A stretch of DNA of 64,000 bases. Source: Topomyia yanbarensis. Its lineage: Eukaryota; Arthropoda; Insecta; Diptera; Culicidae. Made by a program: the position numbers and the translations under genes. Location of the stretch: the NCBI RefSeq assembly GCF_030247195.1, contig NC_080672.1:346826413-346890412 (forward strand). Reading direction: 5' to 3'. Positions 19,746 through 30,447 of this stretch are shown piece by piece. The notes beneath the pieces were generated by a model that was given only the letters and a program-made list of their open reading frames with translations, was not told the origin of the DNA and did not search any database. How positions within the stretch are numbered: position 1 is the first letter of the stretch; the number at the start of each line of letters is the position of its first letter.

Positions 19746-19838
19746 GCGACAGAACACACGCCACAAAAATATTCGCTATGTTGGAATAGCTAAAACGAAC
19801 TCCGTAGTGAATATTCTTTGTGGCGTGTGTTCTGTCGC
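19746..19838. mobile_element. small palindromic MITE
   Basis: The arms GCGACAGAACACACGCCACA and its exact complement at the other end flank about 50 bases. No coding. Confidence 0.7.
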
Positions 19839-20565
19839 TTCGTATGCGTAAAGCTTAAGACATCAAACATCGAAACGTTATATTATCAAGAAAGTTCCTC
19901 AAAATATTTTAACATAAATTGTATGACCAGCAAATTTTTAATTTTTTTTCCTTTTTTTGGCAAAAATCGTCATATTATTGGAAATATTTGAAATAATTAA
20001 TGGCATATTCGTTTTAATGTAGAATACATTTAAGGTTTCAATATAGGGGTCCCGTTTCAAAATATCGGCTGCGGCGCCGCGTCAGATTTTGAACGTTAAT
20101 AACTTTTATCATACTTAACAGAATGATTTGATTTTTAGGCCAATTTGTTGCAAATATGTTCCTCTATGCTGTATTAAAATTTGAAGTATGTATAACATGT
20201 ACTAATAACAAAAAAAATCTTTCGAAAACGACTCGGAAAAGTGAAAATTTTCAGCCCATCCCGCACAGAGCCGTCGTTATGGTAGACCAACCGAACAATA
20301 AAATAATGAAAAATTTATATATAGGTCCACTACATGTTTGTTCGTATGGTTATTCGCATTGGGTTGCTTGACGAGAGCACTTGGTGGGGGAAAGACGGCA
20401 TATTCCTTTGGTTAGGCCATTAGAAGCCGGACGGAAAGGAAAGGCTCATGCACGGCACGAGAACGAGGGAGAAAGCGATAGTAGTGCATATTAGCGCGAT
20501 TATATAAATATCTGTCGGTCGGTTTTTCTCATCATTCGTATTCGTTCAAGCACTAGCAAGCAGCC

Positions 20566-20821
20566 AGTCCACCGAAGAAAAGCAGTTGGCGATGACGACG
20601 GCGGAAAAAGTGCCCCAGCTACTGGTGACTCATCGGAACTGTCGCCCTGCAAGAATTTCGCCCCAACTAAAGGGCAACAGAGTAGGCTATCGTTCCAGCG
20701 TCTGGGTCGTGAGATTGTGCAGGACTGCAAAGTCGAGCTACGCTTACAAAGCTCAGTCGTAATGATGCCCCGAGAAGCCAACGATGCCTACTTGGTCGGT
20801 TTGTTCGAGAATGCAAAATAG
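20566..20821 (+). pseudogene. histone H3 pseudogene A
   Basis: Recognisable H3 text includes KSAPATG near the start, then [11 protein letters not shown] and VELRLQSS, and a C-terminal DAYLVGLFE. The N-terminus up to the STGG region is lost, 12 bases that would encode KAPR are deleted between AAG and CAG, and frameshifts break the middle. A TATA-like TTATATAAATA (about 20500) and a histone 3' stem-loop (20892-20907) flank it, so it derives from a replication-dependent, genomic-copy H3 gene rather than a processed one. Confidence 0.85.
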
Positions 20822-20891
20822 TTCTTTCTAGCTCACGGCCGTGTCCGCGGGGAGTGCGTCTGAATTATGCTCCCGCAATAAAACAATAAAC

Positions 20892-20907
20892 GGTTCTTTA
20901 CAGGACC
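20892..20907 (+). promoter_or_regulatory. histone 3' stem-loop (H3 A)
   Basis: GGTTCT-TTAC-AGGACC forms the 6-bp stem and 4-base loop typical of replication-dependent histone mRNAs, about 70 bases past the pseudogene. Confidence 0.8.
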
Positions 20908-21667
20908 AATTAATTGTGTTCTAATAAGAGTTAAACTGAAATTTACATTTTATGGTGTATAACAAATAATTTTCAGAAAGCAATATAAGAAATACGATGT
21001 GTGGAAAGAAAGAAAGAGAATTTAAATTATCCTCTCTCGCTCGTTTTCGTGCACTGCTTTTCCATTCCTTTCTGCTGCTACTAGCATCATAACTAAAACG
21101 AATGTGCGTGTTCCCCCACCATCTCATGGCCAGTGTTGCAACAATTGCATGTCGCTATAACAATTTGAATTATTTTATTGATCCTCTCTAGTATTGATAA
21201 AATATAGAACATGCAAAGTACACTAGTCGCATACTTTTATTCGAACTTTTTGGCAGCCTCCGTTGATTAACTGCATAAATCGATTTGTTTGTGCAGCTCC
21301 TTGCTAGTAGCAAACTAAATAGCCTTTATCAGCGCTAACAAATAAGACAAAAGAATTTAAATTTGTGAAAATCTTCTTCCTTCTTTTCAAATCTGCAACA
21401 TTCTTTGAAAATATTGTTTGAATGTTGTTATTGAAAAACTGAACATGCAAGTTTGCTAGCACTGGCCACTAGATTGAAGGCGATGGATAGACAGAATATT
21501 CGTTTTGGTTATGCTAGTATTGGTAGCCGAACGGAAAGGAAAGGCACAGGAATGGCACGAAAACGAGCGGGAGAGCGATAGTAGTGCTTTCTCGTGTTTT
21601 CATATATGAATATTGGTCGGTTGGTTTTTCTCATCATTCGTATTCGTTCAAGCACTAGCAAGCAGCC

Positions 21668-21930
21668 AGTCCACCGGAGGAAAGCAGTTGGCGATGATGA
21701 CGGTCCGCAAAAGTGCCCCAGCTACTGGTGGCCCATCGCAACCAACTACCGATCAGGAACTGTCGCCATGCTAGTATTTCGCCCCAACTAAAGGGCAACG
21801 GAGCAACTAATCCGCTGGCTAACATTCCAGCGTCTGGTTCGTAAGGTTGTGTATTACTTCAAAGTCGAGCTACGCTTACAAAACTCAGCCGTAATGAAGC
21901 CAGTGATGCCTACTTGGTCGGTTTGTGGGA
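21668..21930 (+). pseudogene. histone H3 pseudogene B
   Basis: This is a diverged direct duplicate of pseudogene A, including the same 12-base in-frame loss, so duplication followed the first damage. Text such as AGTGCCCCAGCTACTGGTGG and AAAGTCGAGCTACGCTTACA marks it as H3. About 700 bases of flank on both sides (21510-22200 against 20420-21120) are duplicated too. Extra deletions remove part of the C-terminus. Confidence 0.83.
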
Positions 21931-21957
21931 GTGGGCGTAAATTACAATAAAAGCAAC

Positions 21958-21973
21958 GGTTCTTTTCAGGACC
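21958..21973 (+). promoter_or_regulatory. histone 3' stem-loop (H3 B)
   Basis: GGTTCT-TTTC-AGGACC, with the loop TTTC matching the metazoan consensus. Confidence 0.82.
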
Positions 21974-22297
21974 AATCAATTGTGTTCTAGTGAGAGTTAA
22001 ACTGAAACTTTCATTTTAAGGTGTGTAGCAAATTTTCAACAAGCAACATAATACGTTGGGTGGAAAGAAGTAGCTTGCACACGGAACAAAAATTTAAATT
22101 ATCCTCTCGCTCGTTTCGTGCACTGCTTTTCCATTCCTTTCTACTGTTATTATCAGTATTACCAAAACGAATGTGTTGTTGCATGTGTTTAAGAGAAAGG
22201 TTGAAGTCGCATGCTTCTATTCAAGCTTTTTGGCAGCCCCCGTGAACTAACTGCATTAAATGATTTTTTTGTGCAGCTCCGTGCTAGTAGCAAACAA

Positions 22298-22460
22298 AAT
22301 GGCCCTACCAATGTCTGATTCGTGATATTGTGCAGGATTTCAAAGTCGAGCTAAGCTTATAAAGTTCAGCCGTAATGGTACCCGAAGAAGCCAGTCTTGT
22401 CGTTTTGTTCGAGGCTACAAAACAGTTCACCAGGCACGTAACTATCATGCCAAAAATATC
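22298..22460 (+). pseudogene. histone H3 pseudogene C (C-terminal part)
   Basis: The frame reads IRDIVQDFKVELSL, then a stop, SSAVM, EEAS and LVVLFEATK, and near the end VTIMPK, the last part of H3. The N-terminal half is absent. It is followed by a perfect histone stem-loop at 22505-22520. Confidence 0.8.
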
Positions 22461-22504
22461 CAACGATCCAGCGCATCACCATCAACACCAACGCCGATAC
22501 CAAA

Positions 22505-22520
22505 GGTTCTTTTCAGAACC
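22505..22520 (+). promoter_or_regulatory. histone 3' stem-loop (H3 C)
   Basis: GGTTCT-TTTC-AGAACC, a fully paired 6-bp stem. Confidence 0.85.
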
Positions 22521-22986
22521 ACCATTATTACCATAGAGAATTATTTGAAAATTTCCCATTCAAACGTGATTCTGTTGAATATTATTAGATTTAAATTAAC
22601 GTCTCGAATTGAAATCACGACGCTCCGGTTATGTGACAGACATTACCCACCCATCTTTTTTTATTGTGACCACGACTAACGGTTTAATATAGACACCCCA
22701 TTTCAATATTTCTGAAGGAACAGAAGGTCGAGTTTGGAAAGTTTGTAACTTTCATTGTACTTAACCAAATTACACAATGTTCGCACTAATGATTCAGAAA
22801 TATGATCAGGAATCTTCTGTTAGATTTGTAAGTATGTATAATTTACATGAATAAAGAAAAATTGATTTTCAGGAATCAATTATTATCTGTTCTTCCATTG
22901 GCCAGTACTACGCGACTTCCTCATGCTAACAATTAATTTCATCGTTAGCCATCTCCCTCACCAAGGCCAACAACGCCAACAAAACC

Positions 22987-23002
22987 GGTCCTTTTCAGGA
23001 CC
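22987..23002 (+). promoter_or_regulatory. histone 3' stem-loop without its gene
   Basis: GGTCCT-TTTC-AGGACC is a fully paired stem with consensus loop. The 200 bases before it show no clear histone text, so the gene body was lost. Confidence 0.75.
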
Positions 23003-23157
23003 ACCATCATTTTTGTAAAGAATAATTTGAAATATTCCTCGCCCAAATCAGCTTTTGTCCGAAAATCCTAATGAGTATCAACATATTTGAAGAACGTGTT
23101 CCTTATGTATTCTACATCTCTCCGGTTATGTCGCAGACATTACCCACCCATCTTTTT

Positions 23158-23279
23158 TTTGACAGTGCACTACACCGCTGTAGTCGGTGCTACACTCATC
23201 CAAACTTGGATGTAATCAGTCTATCTCTTTCTTTGCACTACACCGGTGTAGCACCAAGAAAAAACGAAAACGCCATAAG
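23158..23279. mobile_element. MITE with GTGCACTACACC / GGTGTAGCACC parts
   Basis: TTTGACAGTGCACTACACCG at the left and GGTGTAGCACCAAGAAAAAA with CGCCATAAG at the right match the solo end at 7163-7216. It abuts the L end of unit M1. Confidence 0.55.
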
Positions 23280-23917
23280 TAAAACATGCGATTTTTCCCA
23301 AAATTTAGCGATTAATGAATTTGTTTTACATATTTGAACGTCAAAATAAAGTTCAAAGTGGTTTCACTAGAGCTGCTCGATTGTATACACACACTGGATT
23401 GAGTACAGTGTAATTTCGTGATCTTATTCGAATATCTACACGGTAAAAAATTGTCACGCCTAATTCAAATGATGTTGCACTTGAATCAGTTTATCATGTA
23501 TCACTAACAATTGAAGTGATTTAGCATTGATTTTCTAAGGATTTATAACTCGTATCAGAATAACCTGGTCTTTGAAAGCTATTTAATAGAAATGATCTTT
23601 AAATTGAAATGAATATCCGTTGAATTCGCACCACTGTACTAATCTATTGAATGTCAAAAGTGTCAAAACACTTAAGTCTTTAATCGACTACAAACGTATG
23701 CTCGGAAATAGGAGCAAAAATGGAAAATTTGGATTTCTAAAGTAATGTAGAACGTGAGTATTGTATATTTTACTTGTATTTAATTAATTATGTAATTATT
23801 TGTTCTCAGGTAATCCATAATGGGATATACCGTAAGGAGTACGTATATAGTTAAATGCAAGATCTATTAGAAGCAATGTACAACACATTTCAAATGAAAG
23901 TGATTTGCTGTTGACTT

Positions 23918-25347
23918 CGTAGTGCGCGCTACGCTTCTACGAAGGACGTCATCATCGATTTAAAGAACGGACTTGGCCAGACACGCTCAGTTGCCTGTTG
24001 AACGGCTGGCGAAGCAGATCACCGCGCTGTGTTTTTTACAGCCAGTGTAGCTGAGTTAGAAGTCCGTTACATTGGCTGTGGAGGTACGCTACCCTGTGCC
24101 GTCCAACAGGCGACCGCTCCAACTGCTTCCTAAATGCCGCTGTAATGTTGCCAGTAATTTTTTGGTTTAACTAGCACATGTATTTGCTATTTGCGCTTGA
24201 AATTAAGTAATGTAGTGGTAGTAATAAACTTCCTATTTTGGTTTAAACGCAAGGACAGTTTTTGAAACAGGATTTAATTAGTTAGTTTTGCTCATTTAAG
24301 CAATTTTATCAATTCTGTAATTTAAAAGGAATTTTATGAAGCTTGGTGAATTTGGCACCAGTACCAGTACCAGTGGTATAATCAACCTGCACAAAGTGTT
24401 GCATAACGCAGGGCTGTTTTTTGGAACAAAATGTGTTATCATTCAGCCTTTCGCTATGCAAAATCACGATAATATGACAGATGGGCTAACGGCGTTTCAT
24501 GGAGCGCGGCCGTTCCTTTCAATCGGGAAAGGCCGCATGGAATTTTGGTGAAATGCGTTAGTACTGTCGTAGTGGTACTAGTTGTCTCTTTCGCTCTACC
24601 CATCATCATCAGCGTTGACTCATTTTGCATTGTGCGCTTGGGTTCAATGTTTGGGGCGAATGTGTTGGTAGGTAGGGAAGCTGGCGGTAAAATGAACACG
24701 TTAAGCAAAGTCATTATTTTCTAACTAATAAGTGAATGAGATATTACGATCACCTTATATGTTTCTTGTTAGACATGTTTTGTACATATCTGGTAAAAAT
24801 ACTTCGTCATGAACACGTTTTTTCAAACATGATTCTTGATTTCTAAACATGTCCAAAAATGAGACATGTTTATAGCGAGTGGATAAAATGAACATGTGGC
24901 GGTGGTAAAATGAACAGCTTCTGGTGACCTGCAAAAGGTCCTGTATGTATGCAATGCGCAGCGTTGGAAAGCATTTTCCGATCAATGCTGACATCCCAGC
25001 AAATCATGAGCTTTGCATACACACAGGGCATTTCGCAGGCAAAAAAATTTTCACGGAAGAATTGAATTTTCATTTTTTTAACCATTTTACAATCCTGTGG
25101 CATCGAAACACATCTACAAACTTGGGGTTATCCATGGGTGTTTAAACATTTAGGATCTGTTTGAGAGCAACTAGAAAGCTTGGTCTATACATGAGATGTA
25201 ATTATATTGTCTAAAATTTGATTTTACTTCACCGGTCCGGGTGTTTTTTCCCACACACTAAGTACTAAGAAAATAAATATTTTCCATTAAGTAGTGTAGT
25301 CCTACGTCTACAGTTCGTGCAACCCCATAGGGCTGCCCCTTGTAGTT
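23918..25347 (-). mobile_element. element B copy 1 (reverse orientation, lacks R end)
   Basis: Colinear with the complement of 50703-52070: ACGTCATCATCGATTTAAAG, CAGCCAGTGTAGCTGAGTTA, GCATAACGCAGGGCTGTTTT, AACATGTGGCGGTGGTAAAA, and the L-side text GTAGTCCTACGTCTACAGTT followed by GGGCTGCCCCTTGTAGT. There is no protein of recognisable type. Its R end may be the piece at 18885-19125. Confidence 0.75.
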
Positions 25348-25427
25348 TTACCAATAATTCTTTTAAAAATCCGAAATTTTTGTTGTTAACTATTTTTTTC
25401 CTGAAAAAGTTCGATAAAAGTCAACTG

Positions 25428-26400
25428 TATCCTTCGAGGCAATTTTGTTCTCGTTCGAGACGACACAATATCGGGCCATTAAATTGCCTGCAGATATGCA
25501 ATTTACACAACATTTCTAGCGTTATCTCTCATTTCCAGGGGTTGTAATTCTCTCTCACTCACGCGAGAAGTAGCTTATCCGATGTCCAACTTTTCCGAGA
25601 TAAGATGAGTCGCAAAATTCTCCGTCTCCACAAATAGCGTGAGAATGATTTTCCGGATAAAATTTATTTGACTTTTTCCTTCTCACCGGAGAAGGTGATA
25701 AAATTTTAATTTCGTGGAAATCAATAAAAGCTTAAAAAAATACACTTAATTACAAAGAAAAGCGGCAAAGAAGTATGATGGACTTGTTTTATCGTGTTTT
25801 GGAATAACGACAGCAAAGCAGGGAACGCCAAAAGGATACCGTGATAAACTCATTCACTCATTCTCCGGCTGTTTTATTTATCCGGAGAAATAACACGTTG
25901 TATTTATCCGGAGAAGTTGTGTGAGTGCCAATAACTTTTCGTGTGAAAATGTGAGTTTTTATTGTCGCAGTAGCAAACTATCCGGGCGCATTTACTCATA
26001 TGAGCGATAAATGCAATGCCTGCTCATTTCGATAGACATGTTTTGTTGATCAAAATTACCGCAAAAGCAATGAATGGAAATTTACAGCAAAGTAATTTTA
26101 TTTTTATAGTTAAACAACATAAAATTCCCAACTATTTGAACATTTTCAATCTATGAGTGTCAGTACTGAGTTGCATCTACTTGAAGTGAAGATAGTTATT
26201 CGAAAAACTTTTGAAAAAGTGATCAATGTTTCCCCGTTTTACGGTAATAAAATCAGTAAATTTGTTTTTTCGACTACGAGGGAAAGTGGGAGAATTGCCG
26301 AACCGCTCGGACGTGTCATACTTTTCGTCCGATATTTTCTAGGTATTTTGCATGAATTGAATCGTGATGATCTAATAAATCGACTGATATTCTTCTTTTA
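25428..26400. repeat. second copy of the 18463-18800 repeat, interrupted
   Basis: The first part (25428-25530) and second part (about 26020-26240) match 18463-18800 and its continuation. The 480 bases between hold repeated CCGGAGAA words (25690, 25850, 25890, 25905) and look like a separate insertion. Confidence 0.6.
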
Positions 26401-27140
26401 GAGTTTTGAAAAGGTTCAAATGGATAATCTGGTGGCAAAGCTGAACACAATTTTTCTTACGCATACTGCCAAGCCTTGAGGTAACTTGAGCCTTAATGGA
26501 TAATCGAAGTCAATCTTTCACATAGTCATTTCTTCTGTAGAGTTAAGTGTTAATAGGTGTGAATATCGTGAGAATGTAGAGTTTGTACGTAGTGATTTTT
26601 TCATCACATTCTGATAACTTTGCAATGCACGCGCGTGAATCTAGCCGCCAAAAATACACCCGCTCGCTTCGCGTAGCGCCATCTATAAATGACTAGTTGA
26701 TGCAACGATTTTACTGATGATGGAAATTCTTGCCCCACAACAGGGATGTAATGCACCTCAGAGCAAATAAAGAGAAAATAACAAACGCTCTTTGCACTTT
26801 TCATGCGAACCACCGCTCTTCTCTTTCACAATAATCGTTTTCACTCCGATGTGTGTTGCTCCCATACCTGCATTCTACTCCATGGCTGCACACCTCAAAG
26901 AGTAGCACATCGCAGTGTTTTTGTGTTGCTCAATTTTCAATCGGTGTATTTCGCTCTTTGTGGCATATTGTGTGAGCAAATAACAAGCCTGCCCCTCAAT
27001 TAATTAAGATCAGGTGAAATGGTTTTATGTTATTTTTTCAATGTTTATATTTTTTCTCCAAATAATTTTCTTACTGTGTATACGGACTAAACAAGGTAAT
27101 TTACATTCATTTTGCACTGAAATGTTGTTGAATAAGCTCC

Positions 27141-27338
27141 TCATAAATAACCTGTCCTACTAAACCGAACTCCTATTCCAGAAACATCTATGAAAGTAGT
27201 ATGGGTTGCCTGCACTTTCGCAAGTAGATGTTGAACTAACGTTCCTTCACTTCCCCGACGTGCCGTGGCCAGGTGTACACTGTGATACTTTTCCACCGTG
27301 AAGAAAAAGCGTTCATCCCAATACAGGCCCGTGCGCAA
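27141..27338 (-). other. orphan 65-codon open frame with coding character
   Basis: The minus strand reads WDERFFFTVEKYHSVHLATA, then RRGSEGTLVQHLLAKVQ, FIDVSGIGVRFSRTGYL and a stop. Base composition is clearly more GC-rich than the surroundings. I do not recognise the family. No promoter, splice site or upstream exon is evident, so it may be the last part of a broken gene or transposon ORF. Confidence 0.35.
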
Positions 27339-27410
27339 GGGAAGGGTTTTAGGGGTACAAGCCCCTCCCTTGAGGGTTTTGAATCACTTTTAACAAATTT
27401 ATTAACTTCC

Positions 27411-27619
27411 TTTTAGTGTTTCGGATTCTCCTCGTCAGTAACTAGCACCATCTGGGTGTCCAGTTAGACTATGCATCTGAACTAGTACCCAAATTAGCAC
27501 TAGTTACCCAAATTGGCACTAGTTAACTAGTGCTAATTTGGGTACTAGTTCAGATACATAGTCTAACTGGACACCCAGATGGTGCTAGTTACTGACGAGG
27601 AGAATCCGAAACACTAAAA
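27411..27619. mobile_element. 209-bp near-perfect palindromic MITE
   Basis: TTTTAGTGTTTCGGATTCTC at the left is exactly inverted at the right (GAGAATCCGAAACACTAAAA), and similarity continues through almost the whole element, centred on CTAGTTAACTAG. A half copy is at 13883-13979. Confidence 0.85.
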
Positions 27620-29239
27620 CAAAAAACCATACTTTATGTAAGGTATGTGCCCTCATGCACAAAAAAATTGGTCTTGTCCAAAATTTTTTCCACTTGGGAA
27701 TTTTGCATATTAACTTCCTGTTCAGGGATGAAATTATATAGTGAGCCGTGTCATTCGAGTTCGATCACTCTTGAAACAAGTCGTTGAAAAAACCAAGTAA
27801 GAAACCCCACGAAGGTGGCTGGAAAGGGATGTAAGTTATGTTGGTCGGCATCTCTGGGCCGGTTCACATTTCGGCTTGTTTCGATATTAGCACTAGTTGT
27901 GAGTAGATCAGCTACACAGCAAAGGCCGGTCAGCGGGCTAGCAACGGGATCAAAGGAAAATAACCTTTCTATATGAGAAAGGCAAAAAGCATGATGCCAA
28001 AGAAAATCGAGATATCGTTATCTGCAGAAATTTTGCAGTCGATGATCTCTCCGTCGGAGTGACTGACAGCTAAATGACTCGCGAAAATGGTTATCGGTAT
28101 TGGCAGAAATACCGCCGCCGAGAAATTCTCAGCAGCAGCTATCAAATGAATAGGAAAGAGTAGCACCAAGAAGGATAAGAAACCCTGGGAAGGTGGTTGT
28201 AAAGAGATGTAAATCATTATGGTCGACACCTCTGGATCGGTGTGTGTCTCAACAGGTGATATTTGCAGCATACCTGAGCAGGTTAGATATACCGAGAAGG
28301 TTGGACAGTAAGCAAGAAAAACCGTCATTGGAAAAAAACATTAACGATTAACACAAAATAAAAAGAGCTAGAGTACAATCCCCACTGAAGTTGTGCCTAT
28401 ACGGAAAAAAATTCGTTCATGAATTCATGAAAAAATCATCGCTATTCCGCAAACGATTCACGAAAACCATGACAGTTTCTAAAATTATGAATACTAGACC
28501 TCGTATCCATGAAGCTATCTGTGTTTCTACAAAACTAGTTCGCTCCGACTATATACATGGCGTTACACTTGAATGTTTGGTTGGGTTACTGTTGTTCGCT
28601 GGATATGTTTAGTTTTTGTTATGAGTCTTGTTCATAATTTGGGAATACACAGCCGATTTTTGTCACGATTTTCGTAATTTCTATTCACTTTATCGTGATA
28701 TTTCAGTCATGAGTAAAGTGATTCATGTTTATAATTTCAGGATCCTAGTCACGATTTTGAATATTTCAATAACGAGTAATGTGATTTATGTTCATGATTG
28801 CAGGACCTCAGTCACGAATTTTGTAATTTCTGTTCATCTTACCTTGATATTTTATTCTAGACCTTACTATCGAATTTGACACGTGAAGTAATGTGACATC
28901 ATTTCAGTTCCATCGTGGTATTCGTAATTTCTCTTCGTCTTATCGCGATGTGGTATTTTTTGGTTACTATCGGTTTTTTACTCGGAGTAACGTGACAAGG
29001 TGAACTGGACCATAAAAGTGTTCGCGGGATCTTATTCTGTAAACTATATTACGAACACGATTTGAGGCGCTCAGCACAGTTTTCGTTTTCTATCCAGACA
29101 TCACACTGAACCGCATCGAATGAATAACGATAACGGTCCCAATAATTTTTGTATCTACAGCTCGTACCTATTCTTGGTCGCTGACAGCTGCATATTTTAT
29201 GAAAAAGTGCACGGAACAAGAATGATTCCACGACTACTA

Positions 29240-30040
29240 GGGGAAGATGGGGTAAAACGCACCCCCGGGACAAAATGCACCCCTTGCTTGTATCGAAAAC
29301 AGCTGAAAATTTCTAGAAAACGGTAACACCAGTCGGAAGTCAGCCATAGTAAACATACTTTGTCAAAGTTTGATAACTGTACATCAATAGCAGCTCGAGA
29401 AATAAAAAACAATAACGTGCTCTTCTCATGTAATTATTGTGGCTCGTACAACAAGGATTTTCCGCTCTTATAAATACTGTTTTACTATTCTATTTGAGCA
29501 TTTCAGTTCTATTTATACCGATGTTCATTATTCTGTCGCACTACATATGAAAACTCTACAAAATAATTCACTTTTTGCTAAATTTATATCTCAGCTCCAT
29601 CGGAGGCAATATGCCCTCTTCTCTGTTTTTTTCTGATTTTTAATCGAAAGCAGAAAAATCGTTCTGAAAACCTACCAATTGCATAACCTAAGGCTATTTA
29701 ATGGCACGCTTTTGTGAAATCTCGTCAGAAAACAAAACTACTTGCTTGTTCGCCGAGCATTATGCCCCGTTGTTACGGTGCATTCTACCCCGTTGTTGTA
29801 GGACATTTTGCCCCCGCACAGGAGCGTTTTGCCCCGCTTATTTTTCAAAAGGCGATTTTTATTGATTTTGAAGAATTGAATTATTTTCATGTTTTTGAAT
29901 ATTTTGCAAAGCGTTATGATTTTGATTACAGAGGAAAATGTTGGCTAAACGATATCATTAATAAAATTCTCCCAATTGATGTTCTATAGCTTAGTTATGA
30001 GCATATTTCCTTAGGGGGTGCGTTTTACCCCATCTTCCCC
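29240..30040. mobile_element. TIR element with GGGGAAGATGGGGTAAAACG ends
   Basis: The left end GGGGAAGATGGGGTAAAACG and its exact complement at the right are flanked by TA on both sides. Internal words (GCCCCGTTGTTAC, CATTTTGCCCCCGCA, GTTTTGCCCCGC) repeat the end motif. No transposase is seen. A truncated relative is at 57284-57530. Confidence 0.75.
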
Positions 30041-30172
30041 TACTCCACATTTTGAGAAATTAGCTCACATGAAAATGTCATTACCATGCTCCATGAAATT
30101 GTATATGATTCACGCAAATTCGTGAATCATCGTGAATCATGTACTATAAATCATGAACCAGTTCATGAATAC

Positions 30173-30447
30173 TCAGGTTTTTTTACGCGGGGGATACATG
30201 CCGCGTAAATGAAAACCGCGTAAATTTCAAAATCCGCGTGAATGAAAACCGCGTAAACTTCAAAATCCGCGTGAATTTCAAAATCCGTGTAAATTTAAGA
30301 ATCCGCGTTAATGGGAACCTCGTTAATGGATACCGCGTAAATTAAAAAAAATCCGCGTAAATGAAAACCGCGTAAATTTCAAAAACCGCATAAATGAAAA
30401 CCGCGTAAATTTCAAAATCCGCGTAAAAAAACGCGTAAAAAACCTGA
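30173..30447. mobile_element. MITE with TCAGGTTTTTTTACGCG ends and many internal CCGCGTAAAT words
   Basis: TCAGGTTTTTTTACGCG at the left is inverted at the right as CGCGTAAAAAACCTGA with one T:A difference. Between are about a dozen CCGCGTAAAT- or CCGCGTGAAT-like words alternating with GAAAA and TTCAAAA. These may be repeated transposase-binding sites. Confidence 0.72.

Larger units (their letters stand above)
20012..23160 (+). mobile_element. histone-bearing unit M1 with H3 pseudogenes
   Basis: The R-type end is TTTT plus the hairpin AATGTA-GAA-TACATT (20016-20030), followed by GGTTTCAATATAGGGGTCCC. The L-type end is at 23105-23160 (GTATTCTAC, then CTCCGGTTATGTCGCAGACATTACCCACCCATC). An internal L-type end occurs at 22624-22663 and a weak R-like start near 22680, so two units may be joined. 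Inside are three H3 pseudogenes and four histone-type stem-loops. No transposase is seen. Mobility is inferred from similar ends at 45, 48, 50, 56 and 60-62 kb. Confidence 0.55.

Noticed and set aside
20012..23160. Intact replication-dependent histone genes
   Set aside because: All H3 copies have deletions, frameshifts or stops; none could give a normal histone.
30180..30440. Possible CRISPR-like array
   Set aside because: The repeated CCGCGTAAAT words are short and irregularly spaced, lie between transposon ends, and the genome is animal.
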